A stretch of DNA of 45,524 bases from Salipiger mucosus DSM 16094 (GCF_000442255.1 NZ_KE557275.1:138105-183628); one strand, 5' to 3'; shown: positions 8,842 to 19,126, counted from the first letter of the stretch. Notes: generated from the sequence alone by a model not told the origin. Translations and numbers: made by a program.

Positions 8842-10245
8842 TCAGATCAGGAAATCGTCCGCAGTCAGGTCCATGATGCCCGTCAGCTGGATCTCGAAAT
8901 CGGCGATTGCATCGCCATCGACGTCCGCCTCGACAATCGTGTTGCCGCCCTCGTGCCGGTAGCCCAGCTCGCCCGCCGTTCCGCTGAGGCCCTCGATGCC
9001 CACGAAGTCGAAGGCCTGCTTGAAGCCCTGCGTCGTGTCCGCGTCGAACCGTCTGATCTCGATCCGGTCCTCGCCGGAGACGAAATCGGTGATGACGTCG
9101 CGGTTGCCCGCGCCGGGCCGGGATTCGGCGATGTTGAAGTAGATGTAGCGGTCGCGCCGGTCCTCCTGGTCGCCCCCGGTCATCGTGTCCGCGCCCATCC
9201 CGCCGTAGAAGGCATCCGCCCCGTCCTCGCCGAAGAGCAGGTCGTCGCCCTGCCGCCCGTAAAGCCGGTCCGACAGCCCGCCGGCGTAGAATTCGTTGTG
9301 CCCGTTGTCGCCGCGCAGCTGGTCGACGGTGCCCCCGGTCCGAAAGACCTCGATGCCGGAAAATGTATCGCCCACCGCGTCGCCGTACATGTAGACATCG
9401 TTGAGCAGGTCCACCCGCACCGAACGGGACGCGCTCTCGTAGCTGACGGTGTCCTCTCCGGCCCCGCCGATGAAGTGATCGGCCCCCGCTCCGCCGTCGA
9501 GCACATCGTCGCCGGCATAACCCCGAAGGGTGTCATCACCGGCCCCGCCCGTGATCCGGTCGTCGAAAAGCGTGCCACGCAGCACCTCGGAGGCCTCCGT
9601 GCCCTCGAAGCTGTAGAAATCCGCGAGCGGCGAGGCGCCAAGGAGCGTTCCGGACACGCCCAGCGTGGCGAGGAAGGTGGCCCCGCCCGCATCGGGATCG
9701 AGCCGGTAGACGTTATCGCCGGTATAGCCGATCGGCCCCGCGTCATCGCGGCTCAGACCCGGAATCGCGGCCAGCCCCGAGACGACGCGCGACAACTCGG
9801 CGCCCGTGTCCGCGTCGAGCCGCAGCAGATCGCCGCCCGCGGCACTCAGCAGAATGACGCCGTCCTCGACCAGCAGATCGCCCGAGGACGTGACCCCGTC
9901 GGGCAGCGTGACGGTGCGCACCACCGCGTCCGACGCGGGATCGACAACGGCCACCTCCGAGACGTTCTCGAAGCCGACGTAGAGCAGGCCCGCCTCGTCC
10001 ACCGCCAGCGCGTTTGCATCCTGCCCCGCAAAGCTCGCAATCGGCCCCGACCCGAAAACGCCCCCCGCCAGGCTGGCGCGGTAGAGCGTCGTGTAGTCCA
10101 GCAGGTAGAGCGTACCGTCCAGCCCGACGGCGACGTCGGTCACCGTGCCCGCCACCTCCGACATGTCGGCAATCAGCGTCGTGACATCGCCCGTGCCCTC
10201 GGCGACGCGGTAGAGCGTCGACGGCGTGACGAGAAGGGAATCCAT
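8842..10245 (-). CDS. RTX calcium-binding protein with N-terminal beta-propeller-like region
   Basis: This 467-residue protein has no Sec signal. Residues 1-215 consist of repeating short beta strands with Asp/Gly turns (for example GLDGTLYLLD and DEAGLLYVGF), resembling a beta-propeller. Residues of about 225-385 hold nonapeptide RTX repeats of the GGxGxDxx type (GGAGDDTLRG, GGAGADHFIG), which bind calcium in a parallel beta-roll. The C-terminal segment after DVITDF resembles the serralysin/hemolysin type I secretion tail and ends DLTADDFLI. It is probably exported by a type I secretion system, although no such transporter lies nearby. GGAG eight bases upstream supports the ATG. Substrate and role are unknown. 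Confidence 0.85.
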   Translation of the reverse strand: MDSLLVTPSTLYRVAEGTGDVTTLIADMSEVAGTVTDVAVGLDGTLYLLDYTTLYRASLAGGVFGSGPIASFAGQDANALAVDEAGLLYVGFENVSEVAVVDPASDAVVRTVTLPDGVTSSGDLLVEDGVILLSAAGGDLLRLDADTGAELSRVVSGLAAIPGLSRDDAGPIGYTGDNVYRLDPDAGGATFLATLGVSGTLLGASPLADFYSFEGTEASEVLRGTLFDDRITGGAGDDTLRGYAGDDVLDGGAGADHFIGGAGEDTVSYESASRSVRVDLLNDVYMYGDAVGDTFSGIEVFRTGGTVDQLRGDNGHNEFYAGGLSDRLYGRQGDDLLFGEDGADAFYGGMGADTMTGGDQEDRRDRYIYFNIAESRPGAGNRDVITDFVSGEDRIEIRRFDADTTQGFKQAFDFVGIEGLSGTAGELGYRHEGGNTIVEADVDGDAIADFEIQLTGIMDLTADDFLI

Positions 10246-10342
10246 GGAACATCTCCGGCCATCGGGACGCAGGATCGCGCCCCGGCGGCCAACATGCCCA
10301 GGATTGTGTCAACTTGAAGGCAAAGGTTAACGGCAGTGGCGC

Positions 10343-10747
10343 TCAGCCGACCTCGTGGACCTCCACGATGTTGCCGTCCGGGTCGTAGAAGAAGATCTGC
10401 CGCCAGCCCTGCACGGCGGCGTTCTCCCAGTCGGAGTAGGGAATGCCCTCGGCCTCGAGATGCGCCTTGAAGGCCGCGAGATCGTCGGTGCGGTAGGCGA
10501 TGTGGCCCTTCACGAGCGGGTTCACGATCTGCCCGGTCTTGAAGCCCGCCAGCACGTCCTTCTGCGCGAGGTGCAGCTGCACCGCTCCGTCCCAGACGAA
10601 CCCCACGTCGCCGGAATAGCCCTTGGTCTTCTCCAGCACGGGAATGTCCTCCTCGGTCTCGTCGAGGCAGAGAACCCGCCGGTAGAACTCGGTCATCTCC
10701 TCCACCTTCTCGGTGGAGAGATTGACGTGGTGCAGCTTGAGCTTCAT
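10343..10747 (-). CDS. VOC-superfamily (glyoxalase/dioxygenase-like) protein
   Basis: This 134-residue single-module vicinal-oxygen-chelate protein starts MKLKLHHVNL. The metal-site candidates are the early His in HHVNL and the Glu in the C-terminal NIVEVHEV strand, with the usual FYDPDGN turn between them. Members include glyoxalases, extradiol dioxygenases and antibiotic-binding proteins, and the sequence alone does not separate these. GGGAGGA upstream of the ATG is a good ribosome site. It lies between the extensin-like gene (56 bp) and the RTX gene. Confidence 0.85.
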   Translation of the reverse strand: MKLKLHHVNLSTEKVEEMTEFYRRVLCLDETEEDIPVLEKTKGYSGDVGFVWDGAVQLHLAQKDVLAGFKTGQIVNPLVKGHIAYRTDDLAAFKAHLEAEGIPYSDWENAAVQGWRQIFFYDPDGNIVEVHEVG

Positions 10748-10803
10748 GCGATATGTCCTCCCGCGGGGAAGACTGCGGCGCGGCCCCCCGCGATGCAAGC
10801 CCG

Positions 10804-11715
10804 TCAGCGGCAGTAGGCCCCGCCGCGATAGCGCGCCGTGTCGAAATGCAGGTGATCGGCGTGGTAGCCGTCCGACCCCGGCCCCAGCACCGTGCCGAAG
10901 ATCCCGCAGGCGTCAGAGTGGACGCGGCGCAGCATGGGGCCGTCGCGGCTGGTGCCCCAGCCGCCCAGAACCGTGACCTCGCCCCCGTTGCGCAGCGTGA
11001 AGCCCGAGATGTCGATGGCCCGGCCCTTTCCGTGTTCGCTGATCTTGGCGCCGCGCTGGTTGTTCCGCGTCCGGCAGGCGTAATGCGCCGCCACCCGGAT
11101 CCGTGCCACGCCGCCACCGCGCTGCCCGACCGCCGGTTTCAGCGAGCGATTGATCCATGTCTTGAGGGCGCCCGCCGTGCGGCAGTCCATCACCGGCTGC
11201 TGGGTAAAGCCCACGCCCGCGACCGACCGCAGCCTCACGGCCTTCTGGATTCCGCAGCCACCGATGCGGCCGGGGACGTAGCCCAGCGCCTCGCCCTGGA
11301 TCGAGATATCGCCGCAGACCGCGCCGCGGCGCGCCTCGCGGCGTTTCGCCATGGCCTTCTGCACCACGGCCGGCGGTCTCAGGAAGGGCCGCAGCGAGGC
11401 GCCGATCGCCTGCGGCGAGCGCGTCGCAAAAGCCTGCGCCCGCGCGATCGACAGCGCCGCCGTCTCGGGCACGAACCCCGGCACGCCGGCGGCCTTCAGC
11501 TCCTGCGCCAGCCGCGCCTCGGCCAGGGTGCCCGACATCTCGGCAGGCCGCAGACGCGGACGGCGCTCGGGCCCCGCGGCGGGCGCTTCGGCGGCATCCG
11601 CCGCCACGACGGTCTCGCCCCGCGCGACGGGGCGTGTCGATTGCTCCGGCGCCCGTGCCGCGACCGCCCCCGCAAGGGTCAGGCCGAGCATCAGGGCAAC
11701 CGCGAACCGCATCAT
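10804..11715 (-). CDS. Extensin-family secreted protein
   Basis: This 303-residue protein has a signal peptide ([22 protein letters not shown]) and a C-terminal extensin-like domain with several conserved cysteines. It contains the HGKGRAIDISGF motif, the HADHLHFD segment and a C-terminal YCR. The fold resembles peptidases of the D-Ala-D-Ala carboxypeptidase/peptidase M15 type, and the His and Asp residues are suited to bind zinc, so a cell-wall role is possible but unproven. Its ATG overlaps the tyrA stop (ATGA), which places it as the last gene of the hisC-tyrA chain. Confidence 0.85.
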   Translation of the reverse strand: MMRFAVALMLGLTLAGAVAARAPEQSTRPVARGETVVAADAAEAPAAGPERRPRLRPAEMSGTLAEARLAQELKAAGVPGFVPETAALSIARAQAFATRSPQAIGASLRPFLRPPAVVQKAMAKRREARRGAVCGDISIQGEALGYVPGRIGGCGIQKAVRLRSVAGVGFTQQPVMDCRTAGALKTWINRSLKPAVGQRGGGVARIRVAAHYACRTRNNQRGAKISEHGKGRAIDISGFTLRNGGEVTVLGGWGTSRDGPMLRRVHSDACGIFGTVLGPGSDGYHADHLHFDTARYRGGAYCR

Positions 11716-12623
11716 GTCTCCGTCTTGATCCGTCCGAAATCGGGCGCGTCGGTGTCCTGGCCGGCCTGAAGGATGCCGCGCCGGATCTCCCGCGTATGGG
11801 TAAAGTAGTCGAAGAGGGTCTCGCCGTCACCCGTCCGGATCGCCCGCTGCAGGGCAAAGAGCTCCTCGGTGAAGCGGCCGAGGATCTCCAGCGTCGCCTC
11901 CTTGTTGGTCAGGAAGACGTCGCGCCACATGGTCGGATCGCTCGCCGCGATGCGGGTGAAGTCGCGGAAACCGGCGGCCGAGAACTTGATGACCTCCTGG
12001 TCCGAGACCCGCCGCAGGTCGTCGGCCACGCCCACCATGGTATAGGCGATGAGGTGCGGGATATGGCTCACCACCGCGCAGACGAGATCGTGATGCTCGA
12101 CATCCATGCGCTCGGTATTGGCGCCCAGCGCCCGCCAGAAGGCCTCGAGCCGCGCGACCGCGGCCTCGTCGGCGCTCTCCGGCACGATCAGGCACCAGCG
12201 GTTGTCGAAAAGCTGCGCAAAGCCCGCCTCGGGGCCGGAATGCTCGGTCCCCGCCATGGGGTGGGCGGGCACGAAATGCACGCTCTCGGGCAGGTGCGGG
12301 CCGACCGCCTCGATCACGGCCTTCTTGACCGAGCCCACGTCGGTCACGGTCGCGCCGGGCTTGAGATGCGGTGCGATGGTCTCGGCCACCCGGCCCATGA
12401 CGCCCACCGGGGTCGCCAGCACCACCAGATCGGCGTCCTTCACGACCTCTTCGAGGCTGTCGCAGATGCTGTCGCACAGCCCGATGCGGCGCGCGGTCTC
12501 GCGCGTCTCGGCCGAGCGCGCATAGCCCGCGACATGGCCCTGCATGCCGGCCCGCCGCATGGCCCAGAACATCGACGATGCGATCAGGCCCAGCCCGATC
12601 AGCGCGACGCGGGGATAGCTCAT
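11712..12623 (-). CDS. tyrA: Prephenate/arogenate dehydrogenase
   Basis: This 303-residue enzyme oxidatively decarboxylates prephenate or arogenate in tyrosine synthesis. The N-terminal Rossmann motif GLGLIASSM (about residues 10-18) binds NAD(P). The [10 protein letters not shown] segment near residue 120 contains the catalytic His typical of TyrA. The helical C-terminal dimerisation domain follows, and no chorismate mutase or ACT domain is present. The start ATG overlaps the hisC stop, and the stop overlaps the start of the extensin-like gene. The pairing with the hisC-type aminotransferase suggests that gene also serves aromatic amino acids. Confidence 0.95.
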   Translation of the reverse strand: MSYPRVALIGLGLIASSMFWAMRRAGMQGHVAGYARSAETRETARRIGLCDSICDSLEEVVKDADLVVLATPVGVMGRVAETIAPHLKPGATVTDVGSVKKAVIEAVGPHLPESVHFVPAHPMAGTEHSGPEAGFAQLFDNRWCLIVPESADEAAVARLEAFWRALGANTERMDVEHHDLVCAVVSHIPHLIAYTMVGVADDLRRVSDQEVIKFSAAGFRDFTRIAASDPTMWRDVFLTNKEATLEILGRFTEELFALQRAIRTGDGETLFDYFTHTREIRRGILQAGQDTDAPDFGRIKTET

Positions 12624-13705
12624 CGCGCACCTGCCTTGAACAGCCCGATGCAATGCGCCACCCGGCGGCACGAGGCCTCGTCGCCCACGGTGATGCGCAG
12701 CGCCGCGGGCAGCTTGTAGCCCGTCACCCGCCGCACGAGGATGCCCTGCCCCTGCAGGTAGGTGTCGCAGGCGGCGGCCTCCTCGGCATCGGCGAAGCGC
12801 GCCAGCACGAAGTTGGCGGTCGAGGCATCCGAGGGCACGCCGTGCTCGGCCAGTGCCTCGGCCAGCCAGGCCCGCAGGCGGGTGTTCTCGCTGCGCGACT
12901 TCTCGACGTAGGCGCTGTCGCGCACCGCCGCCTCGGCGGCGGCCAGAGCCACGCCGGAGAGGTTGAATGGCTGGCGGATGCGGTTCAGCACGTCGATGAT
13001 CTCGCGCGGGCCGTAGCCCCAGCCGACGCGCATGCCCCCCAGCCCGTAGAGCTTCGAGAAGGTGCGCGTCATCACCACGTTGTCGCGCGCATGCACCAGC
13101 TTGGCCCCGCCGTCGTAACCCTCGACATACTCGGCATAGGCGCCGTCGAGCACCAGCAGCGCCCGCTCGGGCAGGTTCGCGGCCAGCCGCTCGATTTCCG
13201 AGAGGCCGATCATCGTGCCGGTGGGGTTGTTCGGGTTGGCGATGAAGACCAGGCGCGTGCGCTCGGTGCAGGCCTCCAGGATGCTGTCCACGCAGACCAC
13301 GCGCTCGCGCTCGGGCACCTCGACGGGCGTGGCACCGACCGCATGGGCGAGGATGCGGTACATGGCAAAGCCGTGCTCGGTGTGAATCACCTCGTCGCCG
13401 GCGCCGGCATAGGCATGGCACAGGAACTGCAGCACCTCGTCCGAGCCGACGCCGCAGATGATGCGGTCGGCCTCGAGGCCATGCGCCTCGGCGATGGCCT
13501 CGCGCAGCGCGGCGTGATCGGTGGGCGGGTAGCGATGCATCTCGTGCAGGCTGCGGCGCACGGCCTCCTGCGCGGCCGGCGAAGGGCCGTAGGGGTTCTC
13601 GTTCGAGCTGAGCTTGACGATGTTCGACACGCCCTCGACGCTGGATTTCCCGCCGACGTAGAGCGAGATTTCCATGATGCCGGGCTGCGGTTCGATGCCT
13701 GCCAT
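12620..13705 (-). CDS. hisC: Histidinol-phosphate aminotransferase
   Basis: This 361-residue class I/II PLP aminotransferase has the [12 protein letters not shown]-terminal motif of HisC, the ANPNNPTG segment (about residues 156-163) and the PLP lysine K218 in [10 protein letters not shown]. It transfers an amino group to imidazole acetol phosphate in histidine synthesis. Enzymes of this type beside tyrA often also act on aromatic keto acids. GGAGG six or seven bases before the ATG at 13705 supports this start. It overlaps tyrA by 4 bp. Confidence 0.93.
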   Translation of the reverse strand: MAGIEPQPGIMEISLYVGGKSSVEGVSNIVKLSSNENPYGPSPAAQEAVRRSLHEMHRYPPTDHAALREAIAEAHGLEADRIICGVGSDEVLQFLCHAYAGAGDEVIHTEHGFAMYRILAHAVGATPVEVPERERVVCVDSILEACTERTRLVFIANPNNPTGTMIGLSEIERLAANLPERALLVLDGAYAEYVEGYDGGAKLVHARDNVVMTRTFSKLYGLGGMRVGWGYGPREIIDVLNRIRQPFNLSGVALAAAEAAVRDSAYVEKSRSENTRLRAWLAEALAEHGVPSDASTANFVLARFADAEEAAACDTYLQGQGILVRRVTGYKLPAALRITVGDEASCRRVAHCIGLFKAGAR

Positions 13706-13821
13706 GTCGCGCCTCCAGATGGTCCGCGACCTTCTACAGCGCGTGCGCCGCCGACGCCACCCTTCGCGGCACCGCGCGCGCCCAGCAAGAAAATTCGTCC
13801 GAATATTCTTGGCGCCCGGCC

Positions 13822-15111
13822 TCAGACGACGACGTCCAGCCGCTCCTGCTCGCCCACGCCGAAGACCCGCTTGTAGCGCGCGATCTCCTCGGCCGGGCCC
13901 ATCGCCTTGTTGGGATTGTCCGACAGCTTGACCGTCGGGTTGCCGCCCGCACTCACCGCCTTGCAGACAAGGCTGAAGGGCGAGAGCCGGTCGTCCTCCG
14001 TCAGACCGCGGAAATCGTTGGTCAGCAGCGTGCCCCAGCCGAAGGACACCCGCACGCGCCCGGAAAACCGCCGGTAAAGGTCGAGGATCTTCTCCTCGTC
14101 CAGCCCGTCCGAGAAGATCACCAGCTTCTTGCGCGGGTCCTCGCCCCGGGCCTCCCACCAGGCGATGGCCGTCTCGGCGCCCTTGACCGGGTCGCCGCTG
14201 TCGATGCGGATGCCGGTCCAGCCCGCCAGCCAGTCCGGCGCCCGCTCGAGGAACCCCTCGGTGCCGTAGGTGTCGGGCAGGATGATGCGCAGGTTGCCGT
14301 CATGCTCGCGGTGCCAGTCGGCCAGCACGTCGTAGGGCGCGCGCGCGAGCGCCGCGTCGTCCTCGGCCATCGCGGCATAGACCATCGGCAGCTCGTGCGC
14401 GTTGGTGCCGATCGCCTCGAGATCACGGTTCTTGGCGATCAGGCAGTTCGAGGTGCCGGTGAACCCCTCGCCCAGCCCCTCGGTCATGGCCTGCACGCAC
14501 CAGTCCTGCCAAAGAAAACTGTGCCGCCGGCGCGTGCCGAAATCGGCGATGCGCAGGCCCGGCACCTCGCGCAGGCGTTCGACCTTTTCCCAAAGCTTGG
14601 TGGTCGCGCGCGCGTAGAGCACCTGCATCTCGAACTTCTTCATGTCGTGCAGGACGGCGCGGCCGCGCAGCTCCATCAGCACCGCCAGCGCCGGGATCTC
14701 CCAGAGCATCACCTCGGGCCAGCTGCCCTCGAAGGTCAGCTCGTACTGGTCGCCCACGCGCTCGAGGTGGTAGGGCGGCAGGCGCAGGTTCTCGAACCAT
14801 TCCATGAAGTCCGAGCGGAACATCTGCCGCTTGCCGTAGAAGGTGTTGCCGCGCAGCCAGGTGGACTCGCCCCGCGACAGCGAGAGCGAGCGGATGTGGT
14901 CGAGCTGCTCGCGCAGCTCGCCCTCGTCGATCAGACGGGCCAGCGGAACATGGGACGAGCGGTTGATCAGGCTGAAGGTGACCTGGATGTCCCGGTGATT
15001 GTGGAACACCGACTGGCACATCAGCAGCTTGTAGAAGTCCGTGTCGATCAGCGAGCGGACGATCGGGTCGATCTTCCACTTGTGGTTCCAGACTCTTGTC
15101 GCGATGTCCAA
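13822..15111 (-). CDS. pncB: Nicotinate phosphoribosyltransferase
   Basis: PncB condenses nicotinate with PRPP, using ATP, to give nicotinate mononucleotide in NAD salvage. The 429-residue protein shows the family motifs DTDFYKLLM near the N-terminus, [19 protein letters not shown], the GIRIDSGD phosphate-binding strand, and the SDGLDE and [11 protein letters not shown] segments. The start is a TTG (15109-15111) with GAGG seven bases upstream; homologues begin at the same DIATRV position. Its first 64 bp overlap the end of the histidine kinase gene. Together with pncA at 17472-18086 it would convert nicotinamide to nicotinate mononucleotide. Confidence 0.95.
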   Translation of the reverse strand: MDIATRVWNHKWKIDPIVRSLIDTDFYKLLMCQSVFHNHRDIQVTFSLINRSSHVPLARLIDEGELREQLDHIRSLSLSRGESTWLRGNTFYGKRQMFRSDFMEWFENLRLPPYHLERVGDQYELTFEGSWPEVMLWEIPALAVLMELRGRAVLHDMKKFEMQVLYARATTKLWEKVERLREVPGLRIADFGTRRRHSFLWQDWCVQAMTEGLGEGFTGTSNCLIAKNRDLEAIGTNAHELPMVYAAMAEDDAALARAPYDVLADWHREHDGNLRIILPDTYGTEGFLERAPDWLAGWTGIRIDSGDPVKGAETAIAWWEARGEDPRKKLVIFSDGLDEEKILDLYRRFSGRVRVSFGWGTLLTNDFRGLTEDDRLSPFSLVCKAVSAGGNPTVKLSDNPNKAMGPAEEIARYKRVFGVGEQERLDVVV

Positions 15112-17432
15112 ATCGGGGCCTCGTGCGCTTCGGGTCGATCCGGTGATACGGCATCCGGCGGCGAAGGGCCAACCTGTTTCTCCGGGCCCGCCCTGCCCCG
15201 GCCGTCCGCCGCGCCGGCGCGCGCCAGCGCCTCGAGCAGGGCGGCCTTGCGCAGCGGCTTGGCAAGGAAATCGTCCATGCCGGCCTCGAGGCAGGCCGCG
15301 CGGTCCGAGGCAAAGGCATTGGCGGTCAGCGCGATGATCCGGGGCTGGGGGATCGCCATCTCGCGGATGAGGCGCGTCGCGGCCAGCCCGTCGAGCTCGG
15401 GCATCGCCATGTCCATGAGAACCACGTCCGGCGGCGCGGCCTGCACCGCATCGGTCGCGGCACGGCCGTCTGCGGCCTCGGCGATGGTGACCGGCTGGTC
15501 GCGCAGGAAGCGCCGCACCAGCAGGCGGTTCGTCGCGTTGTCCTCGGCCAGCAGCAGGCGCATCGGCGGCACCCGTCCGCCGGCAACGCCCAGCCGGTCG
15601 AGGTGGTCGCGCACCGCCCCAGGCGGCGCCCGGCCCAGCCGCACCGTCAGCTCGAAACAGGCGCCAGGCGCCTCGTTGTCGATCAGCGTCAGGTCGCCGC
15701 CCATCCGCCGCGCGAGCTGGCGCGAGATCGCAAGACCCAGCCCCGTGCCGCCCAAGGGCCGCGTGTTGCCATTATCGGCCTGCTCGAACTGGTCGAAGAT
15801 CCGCTCCGCCCGCGCCGGCGCGATGCCGGGTCCGGTGTCGGAGACCCGCAGTGTCAGCAGGTGGCCGTCCTCGTCCGAGGCGATCCCGGTGCCGAGGGTA
15901 ACACCCCCGGCCTCGGTGAATTTCACCGCGTTTCCCAGCAGGTTGATGAGCACCTGCCGCAGCCGCCCGCTGTCGCCGCGCACCGCCTCGGGCAGGGCCG
16001 CCTCGTGGCAGAGGTCCAGAAACAGCCCCTTCTCGCGGGCCTGCGGGCGCAGCAGGTCGATCGCGTCGCGGATGCAGGCCGCGGGCGAGAAGGGCTCGGA
16101 GACGATCGGCATCTTGTCGGCCTCGAGCCGGGAGTAGTCGAGGATGTCGTTGATGATCTTCAGCAGCGCCTCGGCCGAGGTGCGGATGGTGTCGGCATAG
16201 AGTCCCTGGTCGCGGGTGAGCGCGGTCTCGGTCAGCAGGTCGACCATGCCGATGATCCCGTTCATCGGTGTGCGGATCTCGTGGCTCATGGTGGCGAGAA
16301 AGGCCGCCTTGGCGCGCGCCGCCTCCTCGGCCCGCGCCTTGGCCTCGGCCAGGTCCTCGGCGTGGTGGCGGGCCTCGGTCACGTCGCGTTCGGTGACGAT
16401 GATCCGCTCGATCCCTCCGGCCTCCGCGGCGATGGGCACCACGACCGTATCCACCCAGATCTCGCGACCGTCGCGGGTGACGCCCCGCATCTCGCCCCGC
16501 CAGCTCTCGCCCGAGAGCATGGCCCGCGCGATCCGGCGCAGGCGGCTCGGATCCCCGTCGGGTAGGCCCGCAAGATCGACCGGATGACGACCCACGGCCT
16601 CTGCCACGGAATGGCCGCGCAGCCGCGTGAACCCCTCGTTCACCCATTGGATCCGGCCCCGCGGATCGCAGAGCATTATGCTGTCGCTGGCGTGCCGCGC
16701 CACAAGCGCGAGCCGCCGCGCCTCGGCCTGCTTGTCGCGCAGCTCGGCGTTGGCGCGGGCCAGCGCCTGCTGGCCCTCGAGCAGACGGCGGCTGTCCTCG
16801 GTCCGACGGCGCTCCGCGCCCTCGACGAAACGCAGGAAGACCGCCGCGATGAACCCCAGCATCGCGAGGCCCACCGCGTCGTAGACCAGCCCGCGCCCCG
16901 TCTCGCCGGTGACGATCTGGGCGAGGAAGCCGACCACCGCCACCGCCGCGTAGATCGCGATGCGCGCCCGTGCCGCGCCAGGGTGATAGGTCAGCACGAC
17001 CCCCGCGTTCAGCACCGCCGCCGCGAGGAAGGCGAAGGAGAACAGCGAGGCCTCTCCCCCCATCGCGGTCGCCTGCGCAGCCAGAACGCAGCCCGAGATC
17101 GTCAGCGCCTGGATGCCCGCCGTGAACGTCGTGAGCCGCCGCAGCCCGCGCACCGACCGGCCCGCCGCCAGCGCGGCGGGCACGCGGCGCAGGACGCCGC
17201 AGTCCACCGCCTCGCCCAGCAGGGCCAGCGCCGCGGTGAACAGCCCCAGCATCGGCGACACCAGCAGGCCCAGCGCGAGCGACCCCGCGAGCGTGGCGAC
17301 CTGCCGGGACAGGAAATGCCGGACCCGCCCGCGCGCATAGCGCTCGAGCCGGCCGGCCGGGCTGACGCGCGCCTCGAATTCGGCCAGTGACGGCCGGTCC
17401 GCGCCTTCGATCTGCGGCATGGGGCGATACAC
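15048..17432 (-). CDS. Hybrid sensor histidine kinase/response regulator
   Basis: This 794-residue membrane kinase has several hydrophobic helices (residues of about 45-200), a PAS domain (about 235-355), a coiled coil and a HisKA domain with phospho-accepting His384 in SHEIRTPMNG. A HATPase domain with the DTGPGIA and GGTGLGLAI boxes follows, then a receiver domain starting LLLAEDN with the phospho-acceptor Asp in VVLMDMAMP. It would sense a signal, autophosphorylate and pass the phosphate to its own receiver and then an unknown partner, as no phosphotransfer protein lies nearby. The GTG at 17432 (AAGGAG four bases upstream) or an ATG at 17420 may start it. The Ser/Arg-rich tail runs 64 bp into pncB and looks unconstrained. 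Confidence 0.93.
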   Translation of the reverse strand: MYRPMPQIEGADRPSLAEFEARVSPAGRLERYARGRVRHFLSRQVATLAGSLALGLLVSPMLGLFTAALALLGEAVDCGVLRRVPAALAAGRSVRGLRRLTTFTAGIQALTISGCVLAAQATAMGGEASLFSFAFLAAAVLNAGVVLTYHPGAARARIAIYAAVAVVGFLAQIVTGETGRGLVYDAVGLAMLGFIAAVFLRFVEGAERRRTEDSRRLLEGQQALARANAELRDKQAEARRLALVARHASDSIMLCDPRGRIQWVNEGFTRLRGHSVAEAVGRHPVDLAGLPDGDPSRLRRIARAMLSGESWRGEMRGVTRDGREIWVDTVVVPIAAEAGGIERIIVTERDVTEARHHAEDLAEAKARAEEAARAKAAFLATMSHEIRTPMNGIIGMVDLLTETALTRDQGLYADTIRTSAEALLKIINDILDYSRLEADKMPIVSEPFSPAACIRDAIDLLRPQAREKGLFLDLCHEAALPEAVRGDSGRLRQVLINLLGNAVKFTEAGGVTLGTGIASDEDGHLLTLRVSDTGPGIAPARAERIFDQFEQADNGNTRPLGGTGLGLAISRQLARRMGGDLTLIDNEAPGACFELTVRLGRAPPGAVRDHLDRLGVAGGRVPPMRLLLAEDNATNRLLVRRFLRDQPVTIAEAADGRAATDAVQAAPPDVVLMDMAMPELDGLAATRLIREMAIPQPRIIALTANAFASDRAACLEAGMDDFLAKPLRKAALLEALARAGAADGRGRAGPEKQVGPSPPDAVSPDRPEAHEAPIWTSRQESGTTSGRSTRSSAR

Positions 17433-17471
17433 CTCGCTCCTTGTTGCGGAGCGGGTCTACCCCATCGGAGG

Positions 17472-18086
17472 TTAAGGAAGCCGCAACAGGCTCAGGCCAG
17501 CGTGACCCCCGCCGCGCGCATCCCCTCCGCGCGCCGCCGCGAGCGATCCGTCGAGGTCGATCCCCCGGCAGGCCGCCTCGTGCACGGTCACGTCGAAGCC
17601 CAGCTTCGCCGCGTCAACCGCCGAGAAATTCACGCAGAAATCGGTCGCGAGCCCCACCATGGTCAGTCGTCCGATCCCCCGCGAGCGCAGGTAGCCCTCG
17701 AGCCCCGTGGGCGTCTCGTGGTCGTTCTCGAAGAAGGCCGAGTAGCTGTCGATCCCCGGCCGGAACCCCTTGCGGATGATCAGCTCGGCCCGCGTGGTGT
17801 CGAGATCGGCGTGAAAGGCCGCGCCGGGGCTGCCCTGCACGCAGTGGTCGGGCCAGAGCACCTGCGGCCCGTAGGGCATCTCGACCGTCTCCATCGGCGC
17901 GCGGCCCGGATGTTCGCTGGCAAAGGAGCTGTGGCCCGCCGGATGCCAGTCCTGCGTCAGGATCACGGCGTCGAACGCGCCCATCATGGCGTTGATCGGC
18001 GCGACCACCGCGTCGCCCTCCGCAACGCCAAGCGCCCCGCCGGGGCAGAAATCGTTCTGGACGTCGACGACGATGAGCGCGTGCAT
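17472..18086 (-). CDS. pncA: Nicotinamidase (isochorismatase family), 3' end frameshifted
   Basis: PncA hydrolyses nicotinamide to nicotinate and ammonia. The catalytic triad is visible as D8 (VVDVQND), K106 (IIRKGF) and C151 (ATDFCVN), with metal ligands D46, H48 and H81. The frame as written ends with 19 unusual residues rich in Gly and Leu after SLAAAR. Removing one G near 17527-17533 gives a natural ending, AAAREGMRAAGVTLA, and a stop at 17492-17494. The frame change lies after all catalytic residues, so the enzyme may still work. It lies upstream of the kinase gene and pncB on the same strand. Confidence 0.93.
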   Translation of the reverse strand: MHALIVVDVQNDFCPGGALGVAEGDAVVAPINAMMGAFDAVILTQDWHPAGHSSFASEHPGRAPMETVEMPYGPQVLWPDHCVQGSPGAAFHADLDTTRAELIIRKGFRPGIDSYSAFFENDHETPTGLEGYLRSRGIGRLTMVGLATDFCVNFSAVDAAKLGFDVTVHEAACRGIDLDGSLAAARGGDARGGGHAGLSLLRLP

Positions 18087-18190
18087 GGGAAGCCTCCTTT
18101 TGCGACAGGGGTAGGACCGCCCCCGCACTGCGTCAATGGCGCCGCGCCCGCCGGCTTGCCCGACTCGCGCGCGCGGCGTAAAGCGCCCGC

Positions 18191-19126
18191 ATGTTCACCG
18201 TCTGCGCGCTCTACCATTTCACCCGCTTCGACGACCCGGAGGCCCTGCGCGGCCCGCTGGCGGACCTCTGCCGCGCGCAGGAGATCACCGGCACGCTGCT
18301 GCTCGCGCACGAGGGCATCAACGGCACCATCGCGGGCCCGCGCGCCGGGATCGACGCGGTGCTGGCGCACATCCGCGCCCTGCCCGGCTGCGCCGACCTC
18401 GAATGGAAGCTCTCCACCGCGACCGAGCGGCCCTTCGCCCGCATGAAGGTGCGTCTCAAGCGCGAGATCGTGACCATGGGGCAGCCCGATGTCGACCCGC
18501 GCGCCAGCGTCGGCCACTACGTCGACCCCGCCGAGTGGAACGAGCTGATCCGCTCGCCCGACGTCGCCGTGATCGACACGCGCAACGACTACGAGGTCGC
18601 CATCGGCACCTTCGAGGGCGCCGTCGACCCGCAGACCGAGAGCTTCCGCGACTTTCCCGCCTGGTGGGAGGCCAACAAGGAGCGCTTCCACAACAAGCGC
18701 ATCGCCATGTTCTGCACTGGCGGCATCCGCTGCGAGAAATCCACCAACTGGCTGCTGCAGCAGGGCGTGCCCGAGGTCTACCACCTCAAGGGCGGCATCC
18801 TGAAATACCTCGAGGAAATGCCCGAGCAGGACAGCACCTGGCAGGGGTCCTGTTTCGTCTTCGACGGGCGGGTCTCGGTCGAGCACGGCCTGCGCGAGGG
18901 CCCGCACGAGCTCTGCCACGCCTGCCGCCGTCCGATCCTGCCCGAGGACCGCGCCCGCCCGGAATACGAGCACGGCGTCGCCTGCCATCTCTGCGTGGAC
19001 GAGACCTCGGACGAGGACAAGGCGCGCTTCCGCGAGCGGCAGAAGCAGATCGCCCTCGCCCGGGCCCGCGGCGAGCGTCACCTGCACGCAGATGTGCCCG
19101 AGGACGGCTTCGACGCAGACGGCTGA
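18191..19126 (+). CDS. trhO: tRNA uridine(34) hydroxylase, rhodanese-like
   Basis: TrhO (YceA) hydroxylates uridine 34 of certain tRNAs, an oxygen-dependent step towards 5-methoxy- or carboxymethoxyuridine. The 311-residue protein has the N-terminal acylphosphatase-like domain ([11 protein letters not shown] at about 36-46). The central rhodanese domain ([10 protein letters not shown]) has the active loop MFCTGGIRC, with C175 and C181. A Cys-rich C-terminal segment follows (CHACRRP and CHLC). It is divergent from pncA across 104 bp and lies upstream of the aminotransferase gene on the same strand. Confidence 0.94.
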   Translation: MFTVCALYHFTRFDDPEALRGPLADLCRAQEITGTLLLAHEGINGTIAGPRAGIDAVLAHIRALPGCADLEWKLSTATERPFARMKVRLKREIVTMGQPDVDPRASVGHYVDPAEWNELIRSPDVAVIDTRNDYEVAIGTFEGAVDPQTESFRDFPAWWEANKERFHNKRIAMFCTGGIRCEKSTNWLLQQGVPEVYHLKGGILKYLEEMPEQDSTWQGSCFVFDGRVSVEHGLREGPHELCHACRRPILPEDRARPEYEHGVACHLCVDETSDEDKARFRERQKQIALARARGERHLHADVPEDGFDADG

